This document shows, one piece after another, positions 11,201-22,732 of a stretch of DNA of 60,000 nt (position 1 is the stretch's first letter; the number at the start of each line of letters is the position of its first letter). The notes beneath the pieces were generated by a model. It did not search any database. It saw nothing but the letters and a program-made list of their open reading frames with translations, and was not told the DNA's origin. The position numbers were made by a program, and so were the translations under genes. The DNA is from Cryptomeria japonica. Taxonomy: Eukaryota > Streptophyta > Pinopsida > Cupressales > Cupressaceae. Location: the NCBI RefSeq assembly GCF_030272615.1, contig NC_081413.1, positions 604,750,709-604,810,708 of the forward strand, written 5' to 3'.

Positions 11201-11875
11201 GAGGAATGAAAGAAGAGGAGTTTCTCTCTTGACTAACATTTGTAGGTATAGGAGAAGATCAGGTAACAAATGGAAGACTCTTGATAGGAGGAATGAAAGA
11301 AGAGGAGTTTCCTCCTTGACTAACATTTGTAGGTATCCCATTTTGTGTAGAGGTAGCTATGATGTTTGATGTAGATGTGAGAACACTAGCAATAGGAGTA
11401 GTAAAAAAGGAATGGAGTGATTAACTTGACTAGGAGGTCATGTATAACCTAGGGCTTCAACACAACTCTTCATGGGCATAATATTAGAATCAATAATATG
11501 AGAAATAATTTGTAAGATATGAACACCAAGTTTATCACTTTGAACCATTCTTTTTAATCCTTCAATCAATGGGAGATCTTCACATTCTAGGTATTGTTGA
11601 CTCATCCATTGTTGAAGATTTTAAAATTTGTTCTCAATATTCTCCAATTGGTCAACGAAAACCCTAGCTAGTGATTCCTCCACATCATGGGAATTATCTA
11701 AAGAATGAGGATAAACAGGGATATTTGTAGGATTAGAAGAACTGCTAATATTCTTATGGAAAAAGTTATCAAAATTAGGCTCCATCTCCTTGGTAATTAA
11801 ACCTTAGGAAGCCTTAATTCTACAACTTCTTCTCACGGGGATACTATAGGCTGGACTAACATTGGTAAAACTCAT
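8241..11875 (-). pseudogene. Element E gag-protease polyprotein remnant
   Basis: The frame starts at 11875 on the minus strand (MSFTNVSPAYSIPVRRSCR) and is broken by many stops and shifts. Recognisable parts, in order: a low-complexity Ser/Pro region with an 87-bp duplication; a retrotransposon Gag core around 10500-10770 with LQWYCSLPPYSIISFQQF, matching the usual W-x-LP...W/F-x-x-F pattern; a residual knuckle (HRQPGHDIEKCFSL, about 10035-10075); and an aspartic-protease-like region at about 9450-9750 (VLIDPTFMVNMITKEF ... LGHPWVSSMKAID). At the expected catalytic D-T/S-G the sequence reads DPT, so the protease would be inactive or atypical. The last part (8241-9250) is proline- and acid-rich and unassigned. 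No RT or integrase follows before the 3' LTR. Confidence 0.7.
11184..11337. repeat. 87-bp tandem duplication within element E gag
   Basis: Two copies, at 11184-11251 and 11271-11337, share tggaagactc, a gaggaatgaaagaagaggag core and gactaacatttgtaggtat. On the minus strand both encode PTNVSQxxNSSSFIPP, so the duplication kept the Gag frame. Confidence 0.85.
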
Positions 11876-11929
11876 GCACTAAGGGAGGGAAATTGGAAAA
11901 TTTGAAATTTGAATTTTTAATTTAAGTTG

Positions 11930-12885
11930 CAAAATAATTGAATTTTGCAAAATGATTACTCAATTAAATGAATAAATTTATTGAAAATATAGAGAATAAT
12001 TGTGATGAAATCCCCTAGGAAATATAATTTTTAAAATTAGGATTATGTAAAAATAACCTCTTAATTTAAAATTAAAATTCCCCACTATGAGATAGAAATT
12101 CAAATTCAAATTAGGGCTAAAAATAACCTCCTAATTTTCAAAAAAAAATAACTGAAGATGATCTGAAGGAAAATTTAAAATTAGGGTCTTGTAAAAATAA
12201 CCACTTAATTTTAAAATTAGAGGAAATGTTAAATTTAAAAAGTAGGCCTCTTGTAATTAACCACTTAATTTTAGAATTTAAATTTGAAATGATCCACAAT
12301 AAATTAAATTTAAAATTAGGCTCTTGTAGAAAGAGCCTCTGAATTTTAAAATTGAATTTGCAATTAGAGCTAATGTTGAAAATTTGAAAATTGGAGTAAT
12401 TAATAGAAAATTATGAAATGCACAAGATTAATTTAAATTTAAAAATTAGGGCTTTTTTAGTTAATCACTTAATTTTAAAATTTAAATTTGAGATTAGATC
12501 CAAGATTGCAAATTTTAATTTGAATTGAAATTAACAACAAATTTGAAGAGGGAAATTCAAAATTTAAATAACCCACAAGCTCAATTTTTAAAATTTTTAA
12601 AATTAGGATTTTTACAATTAACCACTTAATTTTATAATTTAAATGTGAAATTTGACTTGCAAGTAAAAATTTCAATTTTGAAATTTAATAACACTCAGAT
12701 CTGAAACAATTCACCCAAATTATGCAATTCACAAACCCAATTTTGAAAATGAAAAATTAGGCTTTTAATGAAATTAACCTCTAAATTTTGAAAATTAGCC
12801 AGGAAATCAAACTTGTAAATGAAAATTTCAATTCTAATTTGCATACACACTCAGATCTGAAAACAAAAATCAGAAGTAAGCATAG
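11930..12885 (-). repeat. Degenerate AT-rich tandem repeats in the element E leader
   Basis: About eight imperfect copies of a block, on the plus strand approximately AAATTAGG-n-TTGTAAAAATAACCACTTAATTTT, occur near 12046, 12113, 12180, 12240, 12315, 12447, 12600 and 12745. They are separated by A/T-rich spacers. The array lies between the primer-binding site and the gag start, so it would be an untranslated leader of the element's RNA. No coding frame is supported here. Confidence 0.7.
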
Positions 12886-12903
12886 GACATGTTGGGTTCA
12901 CCA
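12886..12903 (-). other. Primer-binding-site candidate of element E
   Basis: The minus strand reads TGGTGAACCCAACATGTC, starting three bases after the LTR end at 12907. The TGG start and position fit a PBS. I cannot name the cognate tRNA with confidence. Confidence 0.55.
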
Positions 12904-12906
12904 AAA

Positions 12907-14093
12907 TGTAAAGGGAAGAATTTGATTTGGCAATTTGCAACATAGAAGGAGAAATCACCAAATCAATTTTTTTCTTTTGGGGGAGAAATTATTTTACATT
13001 CAAAAGAGGGAGGAGAATCCACTATATTCAGTCACAAATCAGATAAGGAGTGAATATTAACTTGATTGATTGATTATGATGTGTTTTTCCCTCTTTTGTA
13101 AGTTGAAATGTTGATTTAGGGAAGTACTAAAATTGAAGACAAAACTGAGAAAATACTGTGCTACAAATTCGGGATTTTGTCGTGGACCTAGATCTGAATA
13201 ATATAACTTGATTCACATATGACTTATGAAAATCCCCTGAAAAAGAAAAGACCGTGGCACTGCCTCTTGGTCCTCCAAATTTTCAGCACAACAAAAAGGG
13301 TTGTTTCATCTGTGTCTGAAGCTTATTTCCATAAGTACAACTGCACAGCTATTTCCTTCACAAAGAAAGAAAGTGAAATATGTTAGGAATAGGGGCTTTC
13401 CTTCTATCAAACCCTAGTTTTGGAATTAACCATGAAATTGAGATAAGTGTAATTGAAATGATTGAAAGGAAATGTTCTCCTTTTGAGGGAGATGAGGAAT
13501 TATGATTGAAACTGAAATGAATATACCTCCTTGTAAAGTTTTTCTTGCCTCCACATGGAATTAGGTTTTCATGAAAAAGGATGTAGATCTCCATTTCAAT
13601 GCTTGATCCTTGACTTTATTGCTGCTCCAAGGCTTGAAGGAAGACTGAAAAATGTTGAATCTCTCTTGAATGCTTGAATGCTTGATCTTTTGTGTTCTTG
13701 AATTCTTCTCAAGAATGTGGATGTTCAAATCGAAGGGGAAACCCTCTTTACATACTTGCATGTTGAGTTATTTGACTAATTTTCCAACATGGACTGACAT
13801 GGAGAGGGAAATCCTACTCACATTTGAAATGGGAAAAAGGGTTTTGAGGGGCCCCATTTTATGGAGGACCATGGTACCATGTCCTGGTCCTGGTGTGGAA
13901 CAGGGCACAATACCCCGGTCTCACCTTATTTTAGGCAAGGATCAAGGTGCAAACAAGTGCAAAGTCAATATTTTTTGCATTTGTGATGCGCATGAGCATA
14001 ATCAGGTCTTCAATCAAGCCAAGGGGCATAAACACTAAGGTGAAGACCCAAATACTATTAAAATTGCAAGGGGTAAAATTTTAGGATGCTACA
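12907..14093 (-). repeat. 5' LTR of element E
   Basis: On the plus strand it runs from tgtaaagggaag to ggatgctaca, giving TG...CA ends and a length of about 1187 bp. Its part from 13324 matches 1-745. The short open frames inside it are not conserved between the copies and are not called. Confidence 0.75.
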
Positions 14094-15391
14094 TTGCTTT
14101 ACATATACTTTGGGAGTTGTCACTATGTTCTTCTATATAGTTGTTATTGTATCTAACTATCTTCTATTCTCTAAATTGTCTTTCTACTATCTACTACTCT
14201 ATTCTTCCTTTTTTTCTGTACTCTTTTTGGTTTCAACCTCCTAGCAATTAATTTTCTCCCAAAATTCTTTGTTATTAAAAATTCATCCAATGGTGTCATG
14301 ATTAAAGCCTCTAAACATATATAAAGTTTTCTGAAAGTTGTAGGATAGGATGTCTCCAAATCCATGATATTTTGGGTAGGAATAAAATGATATGTCAAAA
14401 TTTTAATTATTTCACTCAATATTATTGATCTCTAATGTCCTCACCCTTAATATGGAGTCTATTTCATGCTCATTATATACTTTTGGATCTGAACTATGCA
14501 TTTTCAATGCTCTCTAAAGCTGACTAAATATGACTTTTAGAGCTAACTACGAAGGCTCTAGAGTTTTTACCACTATATCTATGATGCTTAACCTACATTT
14601 TAGATTTTAATATTGCCTTGGTCAAAATATCTACAAGTTTCTACTCAAATCTATAAACTCAACTTTAATTTTTCTACGTGTTCTATAAGATCTCTTATGA
14701 AATGATAATGGATCTCAATATGCTTTCATCATCCTTCAAAACTAGGTTTCTCATCAAGGCTACTCATTGCAATATACTTAGCTTCTATTTTAAAAATATG
14801 AATTTTGAATTGCTTCTTAGATTCCCATGAAATACCTTCTTAGACCAAGTCAAATACATCCTAATGTGATCTTCCTATCAACTATACTACTTTCCCAATT
14901 ACTATCAATATATACAACTAACTCAACCTCACTTGATGTAGTATACATAAGATCATACCCCTTAGCATTACCATATCTTAGGATTCTCCTACTTGTTTCC
15001 CAATATATATTCCTTAATTTCTCCATAAATTAGAAATTAATCTTATTTCATGCATTATATTGGGTATTGCTAGTATTAAATCCATAACAGTTGTATTAAT
15101 TCTCGTGCATAGAGTTGTATTGACACTAATGTGGAAATATTCCTTATTTTTACACATGTGGCTATTAGTTTGGGTGTAGGCTTGTTATTCAATATTTTAT
15201 ACCTCTTTGAAAAATGTGGCATATTTTATTTTAGAAATAAAAGTACCATGATCTATTTGTTTTAACCATTGCCATGGAAAAATATTAGCAAACCTAACTC
15301 TATCATTTTAAGCTCTCTTTTTATATCTTCTTTGTAATTGATAATAAGGTAATCATTATTTCCTATAAAAATTAAATTATTTATATATAAG
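14094..15391 (-). pseudogene. Element F: Copia pol, RT C-terminus and RNase H (segment 1)
   Basis: The minus strand reads through heavily mutated Copia pol. From the right: YINNLIFIGNNDYLIINYKED at about 15320-15388, which corresponds to the Copia YVDDLI catalytic box with both aspartates changed to Asn; ELKMIELGLLIFFHG; then RILRYGNAKGYDLMYTTSS at about 14940; VYIDSNWESSIVDRK (RNase H first aspartate box) near 14890; IEAKYIAMSSLDEK (glutamate box) near 14770; and KHIEIHYHFIRD near 14700, the RNase H C-terminal hallmark. The segment is cut at 15391 by element D. The frame resumes at 38043 once D and one copy of its target duplication are removed. Stops are frequent, so this is the oldest layer in this part of the window. 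The left ~500 bp, beyond the RNase H, is unassigned. Confidence 0.8.
15387..15391. repeat. Target-site duplication of element D, left copy (ataag)
   Basis: The 5-bp sequence ATAAG immediately precedes the TG of the left LTR. The same 5 bp immediately follows the CA of the right LTR at 38043-38047. Confidence 0.92.
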
Positions 15392-15496
15392 TGTTAGCAC
15401 CCCCTCAATTTTTCATTAAAATTTTAAACTCGAAGATCGCCTTTGGTGTTTCTTTCCTCTTTCGATCTTATGTTTCCTTTCTTTCAACCTAAGTCA

Positions 15497-15900
15497 TTGA
15501 ACCTTTTCATAGTTCAAAGGTTCAAGGTTCAAAGCGTGCTTTAAGTAATTCTCTTTGTGAATTTTTATTATGGTAAGGCAAGCGCATTGTTGTAATTTGT
15601 ATTGAACTTTGAACCCTTGAACCTTTTTTGGTTCAAGGTTCAACCGGATCTCTTGCGTGAGTCGCGGCTATGTAATGTTATTTAGTGAGAAAATGTGAAT
15701 GTGTTAAGTCAGTTTTGAACTTAAAATTTGAACTATTTACAAATCGGTTTAGGTTCAAAACATCCCTTTCTATTTGTTAAAGGTCTTTGCTCATTCGTGG
15801 TGTTGTTTTGAGCCCCAGGTTGATAATTCTTTGTTTTGTCTCCTTGAATTGAACTTGGACCATTGAACTCTTCACGAGTTGGTTCAAGGTTCAAAAATTT
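15497..15900 (+). promoter_or_regulatory. Cluster of TTGAACC / GGTTCAA inverted repeats in the D 5' LTR
   Basis: At least four blocks, near 15497-15533, 15605-15643, 15713-15760 and 15845-15895, combine TTGAACC with downstream GGTTCAAGGTTCAA. Each can fold into a stem-loop. The position is the upstream (U3-like) part of the LTR, before its ORF. Whether they bind a factor or fold in RNA is unknown. The 3' LTR retains the cluster. Confidence 0.55.
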
Positions 15901-16401
15901 CATTCCAAGTTGGCTCTAAAGACTTTAATAACACTGAAGGTGGTGCAGCAAAAAGGAATATTCTTGGCATCTTATAGTTTAAATTTTAAATTTAGAAAGA
16001 AATCATGAAAGAATGAATCATTTGTGCGGAGTTGATAGGTAATTAAGAAAGTGTCAGCTTCCTATCATACAACTGTTATCTCACACGTTCGAATGAATCA
16101 TTATGAGGTGTGCATAGATCTTTCTCAGCTCTCTTGCCATTTGTTTTAAAAAGACATGTGAATTCTCAAAATTGTAAAAGTTCTAGTTGCTATTATTAAA
16201 GGAGCTAGAGATGTTGAAGGTAATTTCAACTCCATTATCTCGGGGGTTACAAAGATTCCATGGTGGTTACATGTGAGTTTTGATAATCTCCCTCTACTGT
16301 GTTTTTAGCTCAGAAGATGAGTCAGAGTAGGAGAGATCTTTTGTTTTGGAATAGAATTCTCTCATGTTTAAGAATTGTTGTTTAATGTAAAAGTGGCCTC
16401 A

Positions 16402-19400
16402 ATGAGGCCAATACTTCCTAAACTTGGTCGAACATCATGCTTGGTGAATATACTTCCAGAGTTAGATGACACCTCTTTGGCCCAAGATGACTTGGGAGAT
16501 TTCTTAAAAAGGATAAAACCCCTGGAGCAGGTTCAATGATGGAGAGGATAGTAAGAAATGGCCTAATGGAAGCCACCGCTTTTCCAACTGCCGCTCCCTG
16601 TCCAAATTTGGAAATAGTGTGCATGAACAGATATGACACTGATAATAGGTGAATTAGAACCAGTAGTAGCGAGTTGCTAGTGGATACTAATAGAGAGACG
16701 ATAATGGCTGCAATGGGGATCCCACATAAGGAGCCATATGAGGACTGGTCAATTGGGACCCATATGCATTTTTCTCTAAGAAGAAAAGCACATATAGAAG
16801 CGTTATTGCAAGGAATTGGCTTCTCAAGGTTCAAAAAGGGGGGTCTCAGTTACCTAAGCCTCTTACCAGGGAACATTTCATCACAAAGGTGCAAGATATT
16901 ATCATACTACTAAATAGGCTTAAAGGAAACTCGCACTCTTTCTACTGGGAGGATTGGATGTACTTCTATATCAAGGTGTTATTAGCTGGTGAGAAATACC
17001 TTGACTGGGCTCAGGTTATTGCTGAAAGGCTTCATGATGGTTTGAGCAACTTTGTTGGTATGTCTATCTTTTACATGTCTTCATACTTATTCTACATGTT
17101 AGCCTGTACCAGGGACTGGAAAGGATTGCATAATGAGCCATGGGTAGACAAAATGAAGGTTTATGACAATTACCCTTACCTGCAACAACAAAAGTATGTA
17201 GAGTATTTCATTAGATGGAATGATGTTTTCGCAGGAAGGCTTGCTTTTGAATTGCAAGGGGATATTAATGAAAGAGTGTCAACAAAGGCCATGGAACTGG
17301 TTTAAATCTATGGAAGTTATTTCATCCACTTTTCTAGATTTACTTATATCTGGGTGGGCGGTTTTGAAGGTGAGCCATTCAAATTACCTAGATATGCTTT
17401 TGACAGTTATGTACTAATTGAAGTGAGACGGAAATTGGCTTAGATTGACAAAAGATTAGGGACAAAGGGTAAATCTGGAGTTGTTTTCCTATTGAACTTG
17501 GTTATTACAGTTCTAAATTTGTATTTGATGCCTTGAACTTAGAATTGGAGTTCAAGAAAATGAATTTGCAGCCTTACATTGCCAAGCAAAAATTTGATAG
17601 CAGGGGATATATTGTAGAAAATTTGAATGTGGATGACCATTTCTTCCATGAACCTCACTTAGAAGATTACTGGGAAAACTGTGGTGATGAATTTAAAGTG
17701 AGGAGGAGGTTATGGTCAAGGTTCACTGTACAATAGGTTATTACCATGAAATTTCCCGTTAATGTATCGAGTGTACAAGAAGACGAAGGGGAAGATGTCT
17801 TAGATCCTGAATTCAACGAAAAGGTTCAAAGGCAACCAATTCCTGAAATTGACTAGGATAAAAGAGAGGAAGAAAGCATTCAAGCCATGTTCTTCAATGT
17901 CATAAGAAGAACACAAAAATGGCTTAGGGATCAAAAGTTTGGAAAATATTCAAACATGCGTCCCCATGAATTAACAATTGGTCCATGTGCTACAACACAG
18001 ATTCCTACTTCTTCCTCGAATAAAATTGTTGATATTGCAGGTGACACAAGGACAATTATTGAAGAGGTTCAACCCATAAGGTCAAAGAGGTCTCCACTGA
18101 ATTCTTTAGAAGTTTAAATTACCCGCTCAAGGAGCAAAAAGATGAGCAGAGAACTAGTGGTGAACCAAATTGTTGTAGATTTGGATCCGGGTGAAGAAAC
18201 TAAACTGACAATGAATCAGCAAGTATTGAATAACCCTCCATTGCAGGATACAGATGGAGGTAAGGAACTTGAAGAAGGGCGAAACCCAATGAGCACTTTG
18301 ACTATTATTGACTCCCCGGATGTTTAGACATCTCCACTGTCTAAAGAAACATCCAAAACTCCTCGATGGCTAGGAGCATCAATTGGGAAGTAATGTAATG
18401 TTGTCCCTATTACAATTCCCATGGAGGATATATTGAGTGAGAAAGTGCCTCGAGAAAGTACCTAAACCAAAGAAGCTCAAAATGTAGGCAATGGTGGAAG
18501 TGGATGAGACAACAGGTCATTAGGGGGCTGAAGTAGCTAAATCGATCTTAGACAAAGATTCAAAGAAGGCCACTAAAAATGATTTTATTGTGGAGAAAAT
18601 TGATTTGAGAGTTTCTTCAAGGGAGGTAGATGCTAAAAACCTAGAATCCTCCACAAAGAGGATGATATCTAGGTCTTGGAAGGATGAGAAAGATAAAAAG
18701 GATCTAAAACAGGTCATCACTCAAATGGCATAGTACATCAATGTCATACATCATCCAAGCCATCAGCCACTATCCCAGATAACATTGTCCTTTGATCCCA
18801 AATTACCGGTGAACCAGAATCTATTAGATTAAGTCCAGAGGAGCCACATGATAGCTAAAATATTCGATAAATGGTTTGATTCTATTGCACAACAAGGTTT
18901 AGACTACATTGTCAGCCTAGTTAAAGTATATGAAGATGCCATATCTATGAGCAAAGAACTAGAGCTAGAAACTATTGCATGGGAGAAGGAAAGAACCAAA
19001 AGGGTGGCAGTCTTGGCCCAAATGAATGATGTGCAGAAGTTTGGTCTGATGAACTTTCTAACTGAGAAACTAGTTGAAAATCTAGATGATAATGTTCTTT
19101 ATGTGTCAAGAAAGAATGTTGAATGGAGAAATTCAATTATTAGGCAAGGCCATGAGGAATCTACTAAATTACTTAAATAGTTGAAGGATTTGATTGATAC
19201 AATGTAGAAGGATTTAAAGTGCGTTGATATAAGACTCATGAAGGAGGATGGGTAGACAATTCAAGTCACTGCAGATATGGCCAAGGTCTTCAAAGAAAGA
19301 GTGACTTTTCAAAAGTAGCGAGGATAGAGTCAATTTTGATAGTCTGCTTTGATCACTTGGAGGCACATAAAGAAAAATTTACATAGGCAAACATGGACAA

Positions 19401-19554
19401 GGAAGTGTGGAAGCAACATATCCAACACATCAAACTCCCATACTTTCAGGTTATCTTGAACTTTTCAGCAATAGATCTGGAGTGGCGTAATGTGTGTGGT
19501 TCCACAGAAAAGCAGTACAAATCAGTTGTCGCTTCTTCCACGATGGAGTCCTGA
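16402..19554 (+). pseudogene. LTR-encoded ORF of element D, 5' LTR copy
   Basis: About 1050 codons lie entirely within the LTR, starting MRPILPKLGRTSCLVNIL and ending before TGA at 19552. Frameshifts and stops break it, but the other LTR copy keeps most broken stretches readable. Features by approximate codon: DDTSLAQ near 25; NRETIMAAMGIPHKEPYEDW at 97-116; a helix-rich block YWEDWMYFYIKVLLAGEKYL near 180-200; QQQKYVEYFIRWNDVFAGRL near 260-280; FDSYVLI and a Gly-rich turn near 335; FHEPHLEDYWENCGDEFKVR near 415-435; a Ser/Thr-rich linker around 540-640; and a charged coiled coil (VKVYEDAISMSKELELETIA) near 835-930. No zinc knuckle, protease, RT, integrase, signal peptide or clear membrane helix is visible. 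I do not recognise the family. It lies on the same strand as gag-pol. Confidence 0.75.
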
Positions 19555-20377
19555 TCGGCTAACGGATGATCTATCATCCTATCTACAATGTTTGTTTATT
19601 TAGTTTCATAAAGTTCAAAGTAGACAGTTTCTTTGACTCTAGGTTGGATTTAAATAGTTTAGGGTTATTTTGTAACAAACTATTGGCGTAGAGGCTATAT
19701 ATGTAAAAAAAGAAAGCTTTGTTAGGGTCTGAAAATATTTGATTTGGAGGAACAGATTTGATTTTCCTTGAATTTCTCAAAACTGATATTTTTGGTACTT
19801 GAATGAAATAATATTTTGATGCAATCTTTAAAATCTATGTTTGAAGGATTAGTGATCTCTGTTGAGATGTATGTTGATGTGTGTAATATGTCATTTCATT
19901 ACCAGTTCTTTCCGTGTTTGTGAATTCATTGATTTTCGTTGTTTACAAGAAGTTTCATTATTGTTTAAATGGCACTGACTCCCCTTGTCTTGTGAGGCAT
20001 GAGTGAGAATCGATCAAAATTTACACTACTTTGAGTTTACTTTATTTTGAGTTTATGGAATGAATATATGCAAAAGTAGAATTCTGTGAGCTTTACACTT
20101 AAAAATAGATCTTGGTAGCATTATTTTGTGTTGATGAATGAATGTGAAAGCCTTTTGCGATTTCTGGTGAAAAGTGTATTCATTTCTAAATTAACTGTAT
20201 AAAAATTCATTGTAAATATCATGAGGAGCTTCCCTCTAATGCAAAGGATGAACCTTAATTTGGTTTACCCAACTATTAGTTCATTTTATTTCCTCTCATA
20301 AGGGGTGTGCACGAGTCAATATTTTAATATACATATATAAATTAAAGAAAGGACAAATCTGTTAACCAACAGATTTT

Positions 20378-20395
20378 TGGTGACTCTACTAGGGA
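20378..20395 (+). other. Primer-binding-site candidate of element D
   Basis: TGGTGACTCTACTAGGGA begins six bases after the LTR end. It has the TGG start and position of a PBS. It overlaps a small inverted repeat, GACTC...GAGTC. The cognate tRNA is not identified. Confidence 0.65.
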
Positions 20396-20735
20396 GTCGA
20401 ATCATAAGACTAGTTGCCTAGTTACAGTATATCAACAATTGGATTGTCAATTTTTAACAATCTTTTTCTGTGCCATCAAAGTTTTGCACTATACACAGAC
20501 TCGATTCAAGAAGATATACTAGTTCTCAAAGGCGGGAAGGGATAGTTGACTCCATTTTTCAAGAATTGCAGAACCTAAATTTTCAGCCCTCTTTTTCACC
20601 TAAGAGAGGAGAAAGAAGTAGACCTCCTTCTCTGTCTTCTTCATTCCATGTATCCTTAGTTTGTTAGGCTCTAACCTTGCATGGTATTGCTTTACCCGTA
20701 TAATCAACCCGACCCCTCTCAATATCATTCTTCCA

Positions 20736-21980
20736 ATGGTAGCAAACAATCCTTGGGAGGCTGCAATAGGTCAATTGAACTTGGGTTTAAATCTGAACGC
20801 TCTACCTAAAGGAGCAATAGATCATTTGCCAAAATTTAGTGGTGATGGGAAAACCACGGTTGATGAACACTTGAATGCATTCAATGTTGCTTGTGATATA
20901 ATAGCTGTCCAACATGAAGATGTTGCAGTGAGGTTATTTGTACAAACACTAACTGGAGTTGTTGCGGATTGGTTCTATCACCTGCCAAACCATGTAATAA
21001 CAAATTGGCAGGAATTGAAAACAAGGTTTGAAGCAAGGTTCAAAGTAGCATAGGACGAACACTCTCTTTTGGCTCAATTGGCCCAATTAAGAAAAGAGAT
21101 TCCAGAATCTATGAGAGATTTCGTAGCAAAATTTGATAAGATTGTACATAAAATTCTTGACAATCAGAAACCCCTCAGACGAAAATCTAAAATATTTTTT
21201 CATAAATTCCATGCCTTCGATGATAGGTTTCCTGATCCATGGACAAAGAGTTGCAACCCTGAGTGATGTTAAAACACTTGTCATTGAGTTGGAGGAAAAC
21301 TTGATCACTGCAGGAAAATGGAAGAGAGAAGTATAGATACCCAATGCTCAAACATCTACTTTTTCAGATCCTGTAATCCAAAGAATGATGAATGATGTAA
21401 TAACTCTTATAAGATAGCTACCTAAAGATAGTACATCTTATTCATCACCTTATCAAGACATACCTAGGAGGAATACAAATCCGTCTCTAGGGATTGGAAA
21501 CAAATCTTTACAATTACCCCTGACTCACCAAAGATTGGCGATTGAAGCCCCACCACCAAAAGGGAGTATGTGTTTTTTTCATCTTACAGATGAGCATGAT
21601 GGCAATTCTTGTCTTGAAATGGTGTGTTATGCGTAGTTGATTAGTTCCAGAGAGATTTCGAGTGAATTGAGTGAAGAAGAATCTTTTAGGCAACCTAGTG
21701 ACTCTGAAATCTACTTCCTAGAGTACAAGTCAGATTCGGAAAGAGGAGGTGACATTTTGGTTACTTTAGAGGATCCTTCATGTGTTGTGCTGACAAGGAA
21801 TCAACATAATGTAAAACCTCAGGGCATCTCTTCATCCTCTACTATGAATTCTAAAGGTAAGGAAATTGTTTCTAGATTTCATAACAATGATCATAAGCCT
21901 CAAGAACCTCAATTGGTAAAATCTGTAGAAATAGAAGGTTCATTTGATATTGTAGAGTTTTGTAAATCCTCCTAGATCCA
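20736..21980 (+). pseudogene. Element D gag
   Basis: The start at 20736 (MVANNPWEAAIGQLNLGLNL) is the first ATG in the frame close to the Gag core. The core reads LPKFSGDGKTTVDEHLNAFN ... VRLFVQTLTGVVADWFYHLP ... WQELKTRFEARF, the standard plant Gypsy Gag pattern (W-x-LP and F-x-x-RF). A stop follows at about 21051, but the frame continues as DEHSLLAQLAQLRKEIPESM. A residual Cys/His segment, CFFHLTDEHDGNSC, lies near 21572, where a zinc knuckle is expected. A serine- and acid-rich spacer (21637-21975, LSEEESFRQPSDSEIYFLEY) leads to the protease. Gag would form the virus-like particle in the cytoplasm. Confidence 0.82.
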
Positions 21981-22149
21981 AATTACACTCACTGAGTATC
22001 TTAAATTAAATCCCAAAGAATTGGATAGACTTGTTAAGTTTGTAAAAGGAAATAATGTTTTACAAGCTAATGGAGAACAACAGTCTGTAAATGCTATAGT
22101 GTCTTCCCAAAGTGATATGTCAACTCATCTTGTTGCTCATTAAGTTACC

Positions 22150-22640
22150 CCTAAAATAATTGCCCTCCAAATTGATGATACTTTTTCCATCCTTGAGTCA
22201 AAACTTGAGCCTTTTTATATATCATTGTTCACAATGGTCATAAATTAAACAACTGTATTATAGAATTAGGTGCTTCAGATAATATCATGCCATCTAGAGT
22301 AGCCAAAGCGTTGGGGTTATCCTTGACAAAAACCTTTGGAAGATGTTATTCAATGGACTCCAAACAAATACCCCTATTAGGATAGATCAAAGATGCTCAA
22401 GTAGTCCTTGTTGCTCACCTGAATAAAATAATCAAGCTAACTATTCTTATAGATGATATCCCTGCAAGCTATGGCATGTTACTAAGTCGTACATTTTGTA
22501 GAGACCTAGGATGTGAGATAAAGATGGATTGGTCTCAAGACACTATTCCTATAAGAAAACAACAAGTCATTTTGTATCCTAAACCTAAATCTAAGTTCAC
22601 TATTTTTCCCTCTAATGATCCAAAGGCTCAAATTTTGTAT
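22150..22640 (+). pseudogene. Element D aspartic protease
   Basis: The frame reads NNCIIELGASDNIMPSRVAKALGL at about 22245-22316, followed by a flap-like region and PASYGMLLSRTFCRDLGCEIKMDW. The family pattern at the active site is hydrophobic-DSGAS; here it is ELGAS, so the catalytic aspartate is replaced by glutamate and the next Ser by Leu. Frameshifts and stops flank it. It would have matured the polyprotein; this copy is dead. Confidence 0.75.
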
Positions 22641-22732
22641 CATTAATGTCAATTCGGAAATTACATGATTTTATCTGATAATGAAGCTGTAGAAAATATG
22701 TCACAACTAGAGGCAGAAGAAAATTTATGGCT

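Larger units (their letters stand above)
1..14093 (-). mobile_element. Element E: Gypsy-like gag-protease LTR retrotransposon, truncated by window edge, containing element A
   Basis: Two diverged direct copies of one LTR lie at 1-745 and 12907-14093. Between them, on the minus strand, are a primer-binding-site candidate, a repeat-rich leader and a gag-protease pseudogene, and a purine-rich tract on that strand abuts the left LTR. The element therefore reads right to left, with its 5' LTR on the right. Element A (1373-7992) is nested inside and not part of it. Removing A leaves about 5.5 kb of internal DNA with no recognisable RT, RNase H or integrase, so E is either a non-autonomous gag-pro element or has lost pol. 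The left LTR continues beyond the window, so the target-site duplication cannot be tested. Confidence 0.8.
15392..20371 (+). repeat. 5' LTR of element D
   Basis: 4980 bp, TGTTAGCACCCC...TTAACCAACA. It contains an upstream region with repeated GGTTCAAGGTTCAA hairpins (15497-15900), a long ORF (16402-19554) and an 800-bp tail. It aligns end to end with 33013-38042. Confidence 0.95.

Noticed and set aside
13670-14038. A 122-codon plus-strand open frame inside the E LTR
   Set aside because: The matching frame in the left LTR (346-585) differs in length and is shifted. The LTR shows no sign of coding constraint, unlike the D LTR.
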